Position numbers and translations under genes: made by a program. The notes beneath the pieces were generated by a model, which made no database searches, had not been told where the DNA came from, and saw only the letters and a program-made list of their open reading frames with translations. A stretch of 64,000 bases of DNA from Symbiodinium natans (taxonomy: Eukaryota > Sar > Dinophyceae > Suessiales > Symbiodiniaceae), in contig CAJNDS010002542.1 in NCBI GenBank assembly GCA_905221605.1, forward strand, positions 1 through 64,000. The letters are read 5' to 3'. This document shows positions 10,971-22,240 of the stretch, piece after piece (the stretch's first letter is position 1; the number at the start of each line of letters is the position of its first letter).

Positions 10971-12473
10971 GTCTTTGCTGCAGTTCACTTCTGGTTCACT
11001 TCGGGGTTCGGGTTTGGGTTGTCTGTTGCATTTCTTGTTTTGTGTTTTTTTCTAAAGAACCCCCAAAAAAGAATAACGATGATAATCCCTATTACGGCCT
11101 TAAAACGAAGAACATTTTGTACTGTTCGGGGTGGTTTTATGCCAATAGTACTTGTTGTTGTTCTTGCAGATGCGGAGGGGATTTGTTGTTTGTTGTATGG
11201 TGCCGGGTCTTCAGATGTTTCGGGTCTCGGGTTTAGGTCAATGACGTTATCAAGGGTTGACGGCCTCTTATAGACCCTGCAGAGCCTGAACGAAGGGGGT
11301 GGGTGGGGGGGGGGGTGTGAGGCACCTACAGGTACCATAAGACCACGAGCAAATCGCAGTGAGAATGCACGTGCAGATATTCCTGCTATACTCTTGGAGC
11401 GTCTTTTTTTGAGTGGCCCTATGGCCCTATGTAATACAGCCCCCGTGATGATCATGAGGACCGTGAATGGGACCCTGTTGAAGAGATCTACCCACATATG
11501 AAGAACCCATGAGCAGATCAACGACTGTTCGTGGTGGGGAGCAGTACCCCTTCCCTCCAGCTGAAGCAGAACCTAAACCCCTTTTGGCCCTAAACCCGAA
11601 ACCTGCAACAAGAAGGAGGGCAGTGGCAAAGGGCTCTGGAACATCTGATCCGGTCTGCGCCCACGGCGCTGGGAGAGGTTGCCATGATGTGGAGCATGGG
11701 GCTCGCCGTTTGCGAGCAGCTTGGCTCCACTAGGGTCTATAGATGGTTGGGGTTTAGGGCTTAGCGTTTTGGGTGTCGGGTTAAGAGAGCCTACAACCCT
11801 TTTTGAAACCCTAAACACAGCCCCCCCCCCCCCGGCTCACTTTTTGGCTGTCGGGGGTAGTAGACTTCGACTTGGGAACTTAAGATTTAGGTTTTAGGGT
11901 TTAGGGGACCTGGAGGCAGAGTGGGCACTGGCTCGCAGCCCAAGCATTCTTGGCTCAGCTGGGAGAAGTGCAGGCTATCGAGCTTCTCTGGCCGTGGCTG
12001 TTACCGTAAAATAGGGTTTACGTTTTATTATTTCTCGTTTAATGTTTAGGGTTTAGGGTTTAGGGTTTAGGGTTTAGTGGACCCTATACTAAACGGGAGC
12101 GCGGGAGTAAAGGTGCTACAGTACTACTATTGGGAGTGTTCGTACTTTCAGAATGTTGAAGTAAGTCTTACAGACCTTGCAGAGAGGCCTCCACTTAGGA
12201 GGCACTATAAGCAAAAAACAAGAGTGTTTCACCTGCACCGAGCTGTTGAATAAATAACTGCATGGGCGCACCGGGGTTTTCAACGCCAGCGCGGTATCAC
12301 ACGTGCGTGAGGATTGACTGCCAAAAACCCGGGCTTGCTTGGCGATTCTTTATGCGGTTCCGTTTAGGATCCTTCTTGGGTGCTTGACAGACATGATCCA
12401 GAGGGTCAATTTGTAGTACTATTACGGAATTAGGTACCCCCCAAACCCTGTTTAGTATGGTTTTTGGGTACGT
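10971..12473. other. Mostly non-coding, one PPR-like piece
   Basis: At 11604-11735 the + frame from ctgcaacaagaa reads LQQEGGQWQRALEHL, then MMWSMGLAVCEQLG, a weak PPR-like match (GGQWQRAL). At 11914-12008 a WRQSGHW...LAAQAFLAQL stretch is weaker still. The rest has G/C homopolymers (11300, 11820), TTTAGGG runs (12040-12078), and nothing recognised at 10971-11570, though open frames there overlap on both strands. Confidence 0.45.
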
Positions 12474-15400
12474 ATGTCCAGAATAGCACTACACATCGAC
12501 CCCCTGCAAAGTCCATTTGATGCCCTGAAAGGGATCAGAAACCACCGTCTCATAGTCTCGCAGAAGGGGAGCTTCTTGGTAGAATATGTGGAGAGCCACG
12601 GCACGTGTTTCTTTCTGGCTGCAGCGATTGATCGGTTTCACCCACTGCTGCAAAAAGCAGCATTTCAAGATCTACGACACGTACTTCATATTGCAAGGGT
12701 TTTTGAACGCACAGCAGACCGTTTTTTGCGCAAGTTGTCGTGTTTCCTGGCCGGCATGACGGAGAGTGGCTTGCAGGTCGTCGTGGGAACTCCCAGCGAA
12801 CTCAGTGAAGACTCTGCGCAAGACTATCTGGATTCGCAGTTTGTTGAGGGCCTCCTTGAGATTATGACCCAGATGAAAGCCATCAGACCCGATATCGTGC
12901 GAGGGATCCCAGTGCACCGATTCCTGCAGCGCATGCCGTGCAAGGGGTTGGCGAAGAAGCACAGGATGTTTTATGGACTCAGTGAGGTCAGGGGTCTCTT
13001 GAAACAGTTTCAAAGTTTTATTGGCCCCAAACTCTCTGCAACCTTTCCTACCTCACAGAAAGTTGTTTTTCTAGGGGCCTGAACTCCAAGCCCCAAAGGT
13101 GACGAAGCAGCTGGATGAGTTCTGGTCTCACAGCTGGCGCACCAGTGCGGGGCTCAAGTACGTCAACATCCTCTTCCTGAACAACGGCTTCCCAGCCTTC
13201 GTGGTGGGCACTCTCTGTGCCCTAGGGGCTTTCTCTGTACGTTTGGCAGGCATCCTGCCGATGCAACGCGTTGCGGGCCCCGCAAATGCGTCGTGCACCA
13301 TGGCTGGCACCATCGGCTACTACGTGACTCTTCTCCTCTGGCCTAGCAGGACACCAGCTTGAATTCTGGGCCGGTCTAAGACAATGGTAACAAGGAGGAG
13401 AGGCTTCAAAGTGGGTCCTCTTTTGGATTTAGGCTCTTTGTATAAAAACAAAAGGGGCCCTTGTTTATTCCTAGGTTGCGCTGTGATCTAGGATGGCCAT
13501 TCGCCAAGAGAAAGCCGAAATGGTGCTTGGATAAGGGTACTCTAGCTACGGGTGGCCGCAGTTAGGCAACTTAGTCATGAGCATTCAATCTCGGGGTCGG
13601 AAGAATTCCTAATATCATTCTCGGATGGTACCTATTTTAGTATACCAGAACAGTCCCCAAAACCCTATTCTAATCATTAAGGCTCCCACTTTGGTGGGGT
13701 GCTTGCTGGGTTTTTAGAATTTCCGTGTGTGGGCTTTGCAGGGTTTTATCTGGTGCCGCCGATGAGGCCACACATTTGAAAAGCCGGAGTTTTCAAGAAG
13801 GCAGATGCGCCTTGTCGTCTTTTTCCTAAGCAAAGTGGTTTGAGCTTTTCTCTGGCGATTTCCGCCCCGAAGCCCTTTCAAGCCTAAACCTCCTCGTAGG
13901 AAGCTGGCTTTCCTTGACGTCGCCTGCATCAACCAGGATGACGACATCCAGAAAGGTGAGGCCCTGCTCAGTGCCTCTACTTTTGGTGGTGTTGAAGCTT
14001 TCTGCTTTCTTGGCACATCCAAGACATAAGTAGAGAGAGTGCCGAAATTGCTACAACCGTCGAAAGCCCAAAGCCCAGTTCTTCCCCAGAGCACAGCCCA
14101 GGCATGGGAGCATTTCTGAGATGCTCCTTTCGTGATCAACAGCAGACTTTCGTACTTCGGGGGCCCCTGGTGGGTTTGTTGGCCTAGAAAGGAATGGTTG
14201 CTTTTGGCGGCGCACGGCCCTATGATTCAGGTTAGCCCCTAAGCAGAAGCCTGCCGAAATGGCCGAGGGGGGTGGCTAGGCTTCGGATGAGGGGGGGGAA
14301 GGGGGGGGCGAAAAGTCTATCTAAGGCTGGCCAAGGTGTTCAGGAAGTGAGGTTCTGTGAGGGCTGAATGGCTGCCTGGTAGCCAGCAGTGCGGGGACGG
14401 CGCACCCACACCCCAACACCTTCGTTCACGGTTTAGGATTCTTGGGGGGGGGCGGGGGGGCGGTCGTGAGGGTCTGGGGTTTATCCCCCCCCCCACCCCC
14501 GCCCCGGCATGGTGTGGCTGTGGGGTAAGGGTTTAATGCCTTCGGTTTGGGGTTTTGCTTCCATGGCTGAAAGAATCACAAAAATGCGCCATTTGAGAGT
14601 TTGAACAAGTCATAAAACCAGTGGAAATCCCATGTTTCGGCCTTAAGGGAAATTATTCAAGGGAAAAAATGATCAACAATCACGAAAATGATCAATTTGA
14701 GGGTTTCCAAGGGTGCTAAACTAGCGAAAACTTCTCTGTTTTTGCCTTAAGGGAATTCCTTGAAGGCCCAAATGGGTTTGGGGCTTCGGGTCCCTTTGCT
14801 TCCCTAAGCCCTCAACCCTAAGCCTAAACCATCAGGTCGCGCCATGATGATTTAGTGTTTTGAGGGGAAAAGGGCTTATGGGTTTTGGGGCATAGTGTTC
14901 AGGGCTTTAGATTACAGAATATATGTACATGTGTATGGGGATGTCATTATAGTAGGGTTGGGTTCCTAGAGTAAGAGTGTATTCTTTCGGGTATATGGGT
15001 GGAATCCCTATTTGCGAAATACCCATATTCGAACACTACCTTGAATCCTCACTTGGTGCAAACCGTGCACAGGCTCACAGTCACTGCTCGTCTTTTGGGA
15101 TGAGACATTTGTCGCGAGATTGTGGTGCATATTCGCGACTAGTCTCCTTGTGGTGAAGGATTTCCGCTTCTACGTATTATAGAATACTGCTCGGGTAGAG
15201 TTCTGTACTGAGCGATCTTATGATATTGCAGTTGCAGTAAGGAGATGGCAGGTTTCTTACACAGCAAAGGGCCTGGCGCGGACAAGTCTGTGCTTGTTTG
15301 CCCAGTGTTCGCTGGCCCCGCTGTTTTTGCGTGTCACCTCGGTCTCAGCATACTACTGCTTGCGCTGTTGTGTTCCGGCCTGCCGTTGTTTCCGTGGGGT

Positions 15401-16243
15401 GGAATCTTCATATCTGCTATGGCTGCTATGGTGTTCCCATGCATGGTGTTTCTCGCCTATGTGATCCTTGCGCACTGTCGAAGCATTGACGTGGTGCAGC
15501 ACCAAGTCCGTAACTTTACTGTTCAACAGTGTTCTTGCCACTGCTGTGAGAGCGGTCATGTGGACGCCAAAGGTGGGCAAGTGATGTGCGATCGGCTCAT
15601 CATCTTGCGATGCATTTCTGCTTGGTTTGGGTCTGTGGAAACCTTCGAGTCCATGGTTCGGACACGGCTGTTGGAAACGTTGGTCTACCAGCTTGCGAAT
15701 CAAGTGTTCCCATATTGGCGCATCGTGCATGCAGCAAGCCCTGTTGCATGGGCCATATTGGATCTGCTTGACTGGAACTCTCCAGAGCTGCCGGCTGACG
15801 TGCTGCTGCAGACCATGCTTGCAGCGGTAAATTATCCCTTCTGCAACGCTCCAAGTTTTGCTCTGATTATGCTTCGCGTGGCTTACAGAGTACGCAACCT
15901 TGGACACAGCAAATGGACGCAATGGCTGCTTTCTGCCGCGCTCGTGGCCGCCGCCGTATCGTCGTTGGCACACATTTTCCAGGTCTTTTGCGATGATTTA
16001 GTTTTGCTTGTAGCTAGGAAACGAAAGGACGATAGGGGGCCAATCAAGGTCGGGTCGCTGATATTTGTGATGTACTTTTTCTGCGAGGAAGCTCTTCGCC
16101 AGCTTTCGCACGATCACTTTGGGAACTGGTTGCCTGCGCACCTGGTGGCCCTGACATTCATGGGTACCGTCACGCTGCTTCTATGGCGGCACTTGCCGGC
16201 TATTGAGATGCGCCGAGATTCTTCGATATCTTGGAGACCTTGA
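12474..16243 (+). CDS. Tandem membrane-protein gene, copy 1
   Basis: Multi-exon gene of a dinoflagellate membrane family. Exons: A 12474-12986, B 13099-13349, C 13900-13970, D 14102-14122 (21 nt), E 15073-15134, F/G 15242-16243. Joined, they stay in frame for 639 residues. Exon A: unknown domain (IVRGIPVHRFLQRMPCK). Exon B: DEFWSHSWRT, then two membrane segments. C: KLAFLDVACINQ. D-E-F junction: MGAFLRCSQSLLVFWDET, then RLWCIFEMAGFLHS. F: membrane segments and a Cys cluster (CSCHCCESGHV). C-terminus: two more hydrophobic segments and LWRHLPAIE. The SHSWR...FLD.ACINQ...RLWC.FE layout resembles TIR/HET-like folds; this is inference. The ATG at 15245 is internal, not the start. 15983-16048 can be read through or removed in frame. 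ATG 12474 is provisional. Function unknown. Confidence 0.75.
13588..13712. mobile_element. GGGGTCGGAAGAAT element in intron B-C
   Basis: Shares GGGGTCGGAAGAAT, then CCTATTCTAA(T/C)CAT(T/G)AAGGC with elements at 42412-42530 and 43472-43574. Here it lies in the long intron between exons B and C of copy 1. Inverted ends are clearest in the 43472 copy (TACAGGGGTCG / AGGCCCCTGTA). Confidence 0.45.
14123..15072 (+). other. Long intron D-E of copy 1
   Basis: 950-bp intron with donor GCTCCT and acceptor GCACAG|G. It contains G and C homopolymers at 14285-14510 and a run of AT-richer DNA, with no coding signal. The same intron in copies 2-5 is of very different length and content, while the 21-nt exon before it and the 62-nt exon after it keep their lengths. 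Confidence 0.6.
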
Positions 16244-17049
16244 TTTGTGCCTCCTGGCCTTGCAACCAGTCCCCAACCTCCCACCTGCACGTTCCCTGGC
16301 CATAGTCGTCTAGCCGCTCCAACGAGAGCTTCTTTGTAGATACCTGCGGATTTCTGACAATTCAGTAGGCCTGCTGAATGGTTTGAGACCTGAAGTTTGG
16401 CGTGCTCAAGAGCACAGGCAAAATTGCTCGGCTAGGCCTTGTATGAAGCACGGCATCACAGCCGTGCCGCCTCTGCAGCCCGCTGCCTTGAGATCGAAAA
16501 TGTGTCAACTGCGGTGTAGGGTTTAGGTTTAGGGCTCAGGGTTCAGGGTTATTAGGGTTTTTTGAGTTTAGGGGGTTGTAGGGTTTAGGGTTCAGGGGCT
16601 TAAAAGGGTTCAGGGTTAAGGGGTTAGGGGTTTAGGGGCTTAGGAGTTTAGGGGTCTAGGGGTCTAGGGGTTTAAAGGTTTAAGAGTTAGGGGTTTAGGG
16701 GTTCAGGGGGTTAAGGGGTTGTAGGGTTTAGGGTTTAGATCTATCGTCCCTCTCCATGGAGGCATTAGTCTGGCAATGGCTTCCCGGCTCCTTTCCTCTG
16801 GCATGCACAGGTCTCGTACAGATGTATAGATATATGATAATATAATATGGTATACATAAAATAAAATAATTGAGTATAATACAGTAGAACATAGTACAGT
16901 GTAATATAATACAGTATACTATACTATAGAATACTATAGTTACCATAGTATACTATAATATATCCGTTCGGTTCGTAGCTCTATATTTTGGATTTCTGCT
17001 TCGTCGTTCTCCTTCCAAGTTCCAAACATCAACTGCTTATCTTATTTCT

Positions 17050-17190
17050 TAGAGTAGTTGCATGGCCCCGTAGTATAGGCCCTTGAATGGGGACCCTTAC
17101 AAACCCCTTATATACCCCTTAAGACCCAAGGGCCCATACTTCGAAACCCTTCTAAACGAGGTAAGGGACCATATATAGGGACCAGGTAAC
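17050..17190. mobile_element. Hairpin element in spacer X
   Basis: Outer ends GTAGTTGCATGGCCC and AGGGACCAGGTAAC, inner ends AGTATAGGCCCTT / AAGGGCCCATACT. The related element in the other type X spacer is at 31824-31965, and further relatives are at 33958-34035 and 47880-48006. The pair in X spacers is probably one insertion copied with the spacer. Confidence 0.5.
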
Positions 17191-17596
17191 GATCCGTATA
17201 TTCTTCCTTCTTCGTTTGGCCTGCCTGTGGCCGCACTTCGTTCCGTAGATGTTAAGGACGGTGTCGACAAGAGCTTCGGTGAGGGTACTATTTTTTTCCG
17301 CGGAGAACCACCTCGACAATTTATAAACCCTAAAGCGTGCACCCTCTACTCGGCCCCATTGAAGGGCTCAAGTGCCTACTTTCCCTAAACCCTACAACCC
17401 GAAAGCCCTAAAGCCCTGACATCTTGCATAACAGCCCTAAAACCCTAAGACCTTGTTTAGGGTTCAGGGCTTAGGGTTGCGTCACCTCGGACCCTCTGCA
17501 TTTTGAGGTTCAGGGTTTGGGTGTTAGCAGCGAGAATTCATGGTCTGTTTAGCACCACACCTCACGACCGTAATTTTTGGATACTAGCATGCCACC

Positions 17597-17652
17597 TTGG
17601 GATGTTCCCCTTATACTAGCAGTCCTTAGTAGGGATTACAGTAGGGGCGTCC
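17597..17652. mobile_element. Half of a TTGGGATGTTCCCC element
   Basis: Left arm only (TTGGGATGTTCCCCTTA, then CAGTCCTTAGTAGGGATTA) of the hairpin family found complete at 23386, 28233, 40571, 42855, 57745 and 62514. The right arm is not visible. Confidence 0.6.
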
Positions 17653-17984
17653 ACACAGCCACACGTTTTGCTGAGCGGGCAAGGAGTCGGCAAGTAGGGA
17701 ATTACTTACTGCACCCTTGTAAACGCTCGTATTCGATCTTTAATTCCATGCAAAGAACTTCCTCACGACCTGAACCCTTGAACCCTACACCCGAAAATAT
17801 CTGCATAGGCGTACGGGGCTTCAACATAAGCGCGGATCACGAGTGTGTGAGGAGGGATTGCCAAAAAGCCTGTGAAGCTTGGTGATCCTTTTCGGGGTTC
17901 CGGTTATGATCCTCCTTGGGTGCTTGTCATGATACAGAGTCCAATATTTCGGGTACCATGAAAGGGACCGTCAGACAACACCAT

Positions 17985-20683
17985 GTCACACTTCGCAGAA
18001 GGGGAGCTTCTGGTAGAGTCTTGGGAGCCGCGGCACGTGCTTCTTTCTGGCTGCAGCCATTGACCGGTTTCACCCGCTGCCAAAGGCAGCTTTTCAAGAT
18101 TACCGATGTGTATTTCATATTGCACTTATTTTGAACTCATTATATTTATATAAGACTGTTGCCCTGTCCAAGCATTTATCGCAGCGCAGCGGGCAAAGCA
18201 GAGTTGCACACGCTGTCGGTTTTCAAGGCTGCCATGTCCGGTAGTGCCTTGCAAGTCGTCGTGGGAACTTCCAGTGAACTCCGCGAAGACTCTGCGCAAG
18301 CGTGTCTGGATTCGCTGTTTCTTGAGCGACTCCTTGAGATTATGACCCAGATGAAAGCCATCAGACCCGATATCGTGCGAGGGATCCCTGTGCACCGATT
18401 CCTTCACCGCATGCCATGCAAGGGGTCGGCGAAGCAGCACAGCATGTTCTACGGACTCAGTAAGGTCCGGGTGGGTTTGGAAGCAATTTCGAAGTTCTGC
18501 GGGCCCCTACTTCCTTTGGCCCATAGTTCTTCTAGAGGAACTCAGAATCAACCCCCCCAGAGGTGACGCAGCAGCTGGATGAGTTCTGGTCTCACAGCTG
18601 GCGCACTAGTGCGGGGCTCAAGTATGTCAACATCCTCTTCCTGAACAACGGCTTCCCAGCCTTTGTGGTGGGCACCCTTTGTGCCCTGGTGGCTTTCTCT
18701 CTAAAATTGGCTGGCATCTTGCCACTGCACGGCGTTGCGGGCCCAGCAAACACGTGGTGCACCATAGCTGGCAGCATCGGCTACTACGTGACTCTTCTCT
18801 TCTGGCCCAGCAGGACACGTGCAGCACATGTGCCTTATCGTCTTGGCTTAAGCGGCTCGTTTTCCAGCACACTCTGGCGATTGCCATTCCGAAGCCCTAG
18901 AAGCCTAAACCCCGAAAGCCTAAACTGCGGCGCAGGAAGCTGGCCTTCTTTGATTTCGCCTGCATCAACCAGAGTGACGAAATCCGGAAAGGTGAGGCCC
19001 TGCTCAGTGCCTCTACTTGTGGGAGTTTTGAGGTTTTAGGGTTTAGGAATGAAGGGCTTAGGTTTTCATGGCGCGTTCATTCACAAGGAGAGGGAGGAGC
19101 CGAACCTGCCTCACAAATTAGAATGCAAAAGCTAGCTTGATTGTCCAAAAGACCTTTTTCCCTGGAGCATGTCCTAGGCATGGGAGCCTTTCTGGGATGC
19201 TCCTTTCGTGATGAACAGCAGACTTTTGTACTTGGGGCCCTGTCGGCTTGTTGGCCCACTCAAGAATTACCCTAAACCCGGCCCTAAACCCGAAACACCA
19301 GGGCATATCCTAAGAAATGCAGCACCTTACAGGGGGTTTACGAAAATAGGTCATGAAAAAAACCCCAACAAGGTACCCCAATTTCGGAAACCACCATATC
19401 CTGAATCCTGAGCTCGTGCAAACCGCTCAAAGGCTCACGGTCGCTACTCGTCCTTTGGGATGAGGCGGTCGTCACGAGATTGTGGTGCATGTTCGCAACC
19501 TGGTCTGTTGTGGTGTTTTGCGCTCGTGTATGTATGCCGTATCCCAAACTCTGGAAAATGTGGCACTCTACTGTCTCCTAGGAGTTCCTTTCTTTTCCGG
19601 GTTCCGACTTTGACATTAGGGTCGCAGCGAGGAGATGGCAGGTTTCTTTCACAGCAAGGGGCCTCACGCGGACAAGTCTGTGCTGGTTTGCCCAGTGTTC
19701 GTTGGCCCCGCGCTTCTTGTGGGTCACCTTGGTATCAGCGTGCTAGCGCTTGCGCTGTTGTGTTCCGGCCTGCCGTTGTTTCCGTGGGGTGGAATCTTCA
19801 TCTCTACTATGGTGTTCCCATGCCTCGTGTTTGTCGACTATGTGATCCTTGCGCACTGTCGAAGCATTGACGTGATGCAACATCAAGTCCGTCACTTCAC
19901 TGTTGAACACTCCTTGTGTCACTGCTGTGAAAGCGGTCATGTGAAAGCCAACGGTGGGCAACTGATGTGCGATCGGCTCATCATCCTTCGATGCATTTCT
20001 GCTTGGTTCGGGTCTGTGGACGCCTTCGAGTCCCTCGTTCGGACGCGGCTGTTGAAGATGTTGGTCTTCCAGCTTGCGAACCAGGTGTTCTCATACTGGC
20101 GCATCGTGCAGGCAACAATCCCAGCTGCATGGGCCATAATGGATCTGCACGATATCCGTCAGGACTCGGCTGCAGCACCGCTGCAGACCATGCTTGCAGC
20201 GGTGAATTATCCCTTCTGCGTGCTTCCAAGTTTTTCTCTGATTATACTTCGCGTGGCTTACAGAGTACGCAACCTTGGACACAGCAAATGGACGCAATGG
20301 CTGCTTTCTTTCGCGCTCGTGGCCGCAGCCGTGCCGCCGTTGGCTGTTTTTTTGTTTTTTTTCCTCTTCATTCATTTTCTTTCTGATTGGTTCATAATCA
20401 GTAGGGCATGAGGGAATCAGGTACTCAATATAATAGAACGCCTCAAAAGGGGAAGGGGGGGCGGGGGGTTCAGGTTGAAAAAGAAATGACGATCCTTATA
20501 GGGGCCAAGGTCGAGTCTCTAATGTTTGGCGCCTACTTTTTGTGTGAGCAAGCTCTTCGCCAGCTTTCGGACGATCACTTTGGGAATTGGTTGCCTGCCC
20601 ACTTAGTGGCTCTGATCTTGATGGGTACCGTCACCTTGGTTCTGTGGCGGCACTTGCCGGCTATTGAGATGCTCAGTGGCTGA
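17985..20683 (+). CDS. Tandem membrane-protein gene, copy 2
   Basis: Same gene as copy 1. Exons: A2 about 18195-18464, B 18563-18813, C 18936-19006, D 19178-19198, E 19433-19494, F 19632 to about 20340, G 20510-20683. B, C, D and E are 251, 71, 21 and 62 nt, exactly as in copy 1. The intron before F has donor GCAACC. An upstream exon matching copy 1 (LVES..., about 17990-18090) carries one extra base within CTTCTTTCTGG and would shift frame, so the 5' end may be broken. Exon F is followed by an in-frame stop unless the stretch to 20509 is removed; exon G then resumes at VESLMFGAYFLCEQALRQL. Membrane segments and Cys cluster as in copy 1; the FLD motif reads KLAFFDFACINQ. Confidence 0.65.
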
Positions 20684-22240
20684 CTGAGGACACTTTACAC
20701 TTTTGGGGCATTTTGGGGATATTATAATCCCAAATACAACTGAGAGTGTACACTTATTGGGGACTTATGGATACATGTCCTGACATTCTACCTCGAGTCT
20801 TTGAGGTCTGACTGCAGAGCAAGCGGCCATAGCGGCCTGCTGCACCAGTCCCGGAAGCTTCGCGCTCTTCCAACAGCCTCACCTTCTGCTTCTAGTAGTG
20901 CCAACGTGCATGAGGATGTCCTCATTCGTACTGCCAGCCTGTTGAACGTGTTGAGACCTTGACGAGGAGGTTGGAATAGTGCCGCCTTGTACAGAATCTG
21001 GCTGAATCCCGGTATGATCATGCAGCCTAGCCTGCTGCGTTGAGACGTGATACCATTTCGTCAGATTTCGATTGCCATCTAATTTCCAACTCTCCTTCAC
21101 GGGATTCTGAGTATCTAAATTACTTTCCCAATTGTTTTCTTCATCTCCTCGTTCACCTCACTCACAATGCTGTAGCAACTGCATGTGGCACAAGAGTTCT
21201 TCTGTTGATCATATAGATGACCTCGGACAACACATAAACCGCTTCCGAACTCTGAATCTTCGTCTTTTACATCTTGACACTATTTGCAATCGCGTTCTTA
21301 AGCATTTGAAATACATCTCTGACATCTCAGTTTTCATGGTGAGTCGATACATATTTGTTCTGGCCCTTCGTCAGGCTTTGGGCATCAACTTTTTGGGCAC
21401 ATGTAGATAGATAGGCTTTAGAGATTTGTCATCCCAGGTTCGGTTCCTGTTTTTTTGGCTTATCTTCTTATTTGCAAAAGCATCAACTGTTGATCTTCTG
21501 TCGGCGATGGCTGCACTTCGCCCCCTAGACATTGAAGCAAAGTACATTGACAGCACCGATAAGAGCCATCTAGTTTCCGGTGAGGGTACCCTCGATTTCT
21601 TGATTTTGACGGCCCCTTACTGTTCGAGGAAAGCCCGCCTCAACAATTTTAACCCCAAACCCCCAACACCCTGCAGCTACCCTAGATTTGGTTTAGGCAC
21701 CTTTTTCGGGAGCATGCTGGTTCCCAAGGTAGCTACAGGGTGGTCCCCTTTGTGGTTCAACCGCCTGCGCTTCCTGAAGCCTAAGCCCAGCCCTAGAGAA
21801 TATAGACTCGAAGTTAAACCCTAAACCCTAAACCCTAAACCCTAAACCCTAGACCCTAAACCCTAAACCCTAAACCCTAAACCCTAAACCCTAAACCCTA
21901 AACCCTAAACCCTAAACCCTAAAGGCTGCGTCATGGGTTTAGGGTTTAGGGTTTGGGTTCTCCTATGTTCTCATCCGTTTCTCAAGCGCAGCTAACCCGC
22001 GCCTAGCCATCAGTCGCGCCGCGTCCATACGTCAACCCTTTTCTTATGTGTGTTTGGAACGAGAACTAGGTACTGTACCTTAGAACCGCCAACCTTTCCC
22101 TTCAAAGGATTGCATCAGGACCCTATCTCCCTAATTCCATACGAAGAACTGGTAAGTTTCCACAAGCTCCTATGACCTACCTGAACCTGCAGGATCTCTT
22201 CAATCTGTGGTTCTGGTAATCATTTTGGTGGGGCTCCTTC
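20684..22240. other. Spacer type Y between copies 2 and 3
   Basis: No gene seen. Long stretches align by eye with the spacer after copy 3 (about 21130-21600 with 26060-26470; 21985-22110 with 26700-26830, sharing CTCAACCCTTTTCTTATGTGTG-like text). 21426-21824 is an open + frame, but its counterpart after copy 3 does not keep the frame, which argues against coding. Confidence 0.6.
21817..21923. repeat. Interstitial telomeric array (CCCTAAA)n
   Basis: About 15 CCCTAAA units followed after 20 bp by TTTAGGG in the opposite orientation (21937-21950). It lies in spacer Y, and the matching place after copy 3 (26520-26545) has only a vestige, so the array expanded or was inserted after duplication. 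Confidence 0.95.

Larger units (their letters stand above)
16244..17900. other. Spacer type X between copies 1 and 2
   Basis: No gene seen. Blocks at 16330-16400 and 16980-17340 have close relatives after copy 4 (31300-31370, 31740-32100), including GATTTCTGACAATTCAGT. It also holds degenerate TTTAGGG at 16515-16740 and an AT-rich tract at 16815-16965. 17577-17885 is an open + frame without a recognised domain that overlaps the repeated spacer. Confidence 0.6.

Noticed and set aside
13550-13610. Possible tRNA-like text (TTCAATCTC region)
   Set aside because: No acceptor stem or anticodon arm could be paired; no tRNA or rRNA gene was found anywhere in the window.
15245-16243. Treating MAGFLHSKGP... 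as the complete protein
   Set aside because: The preceding exon and the family pattern RLWC.FE.A.FLHS show that this ATG is internal; the same applies at 19635, 24610, 30007 and 36868.
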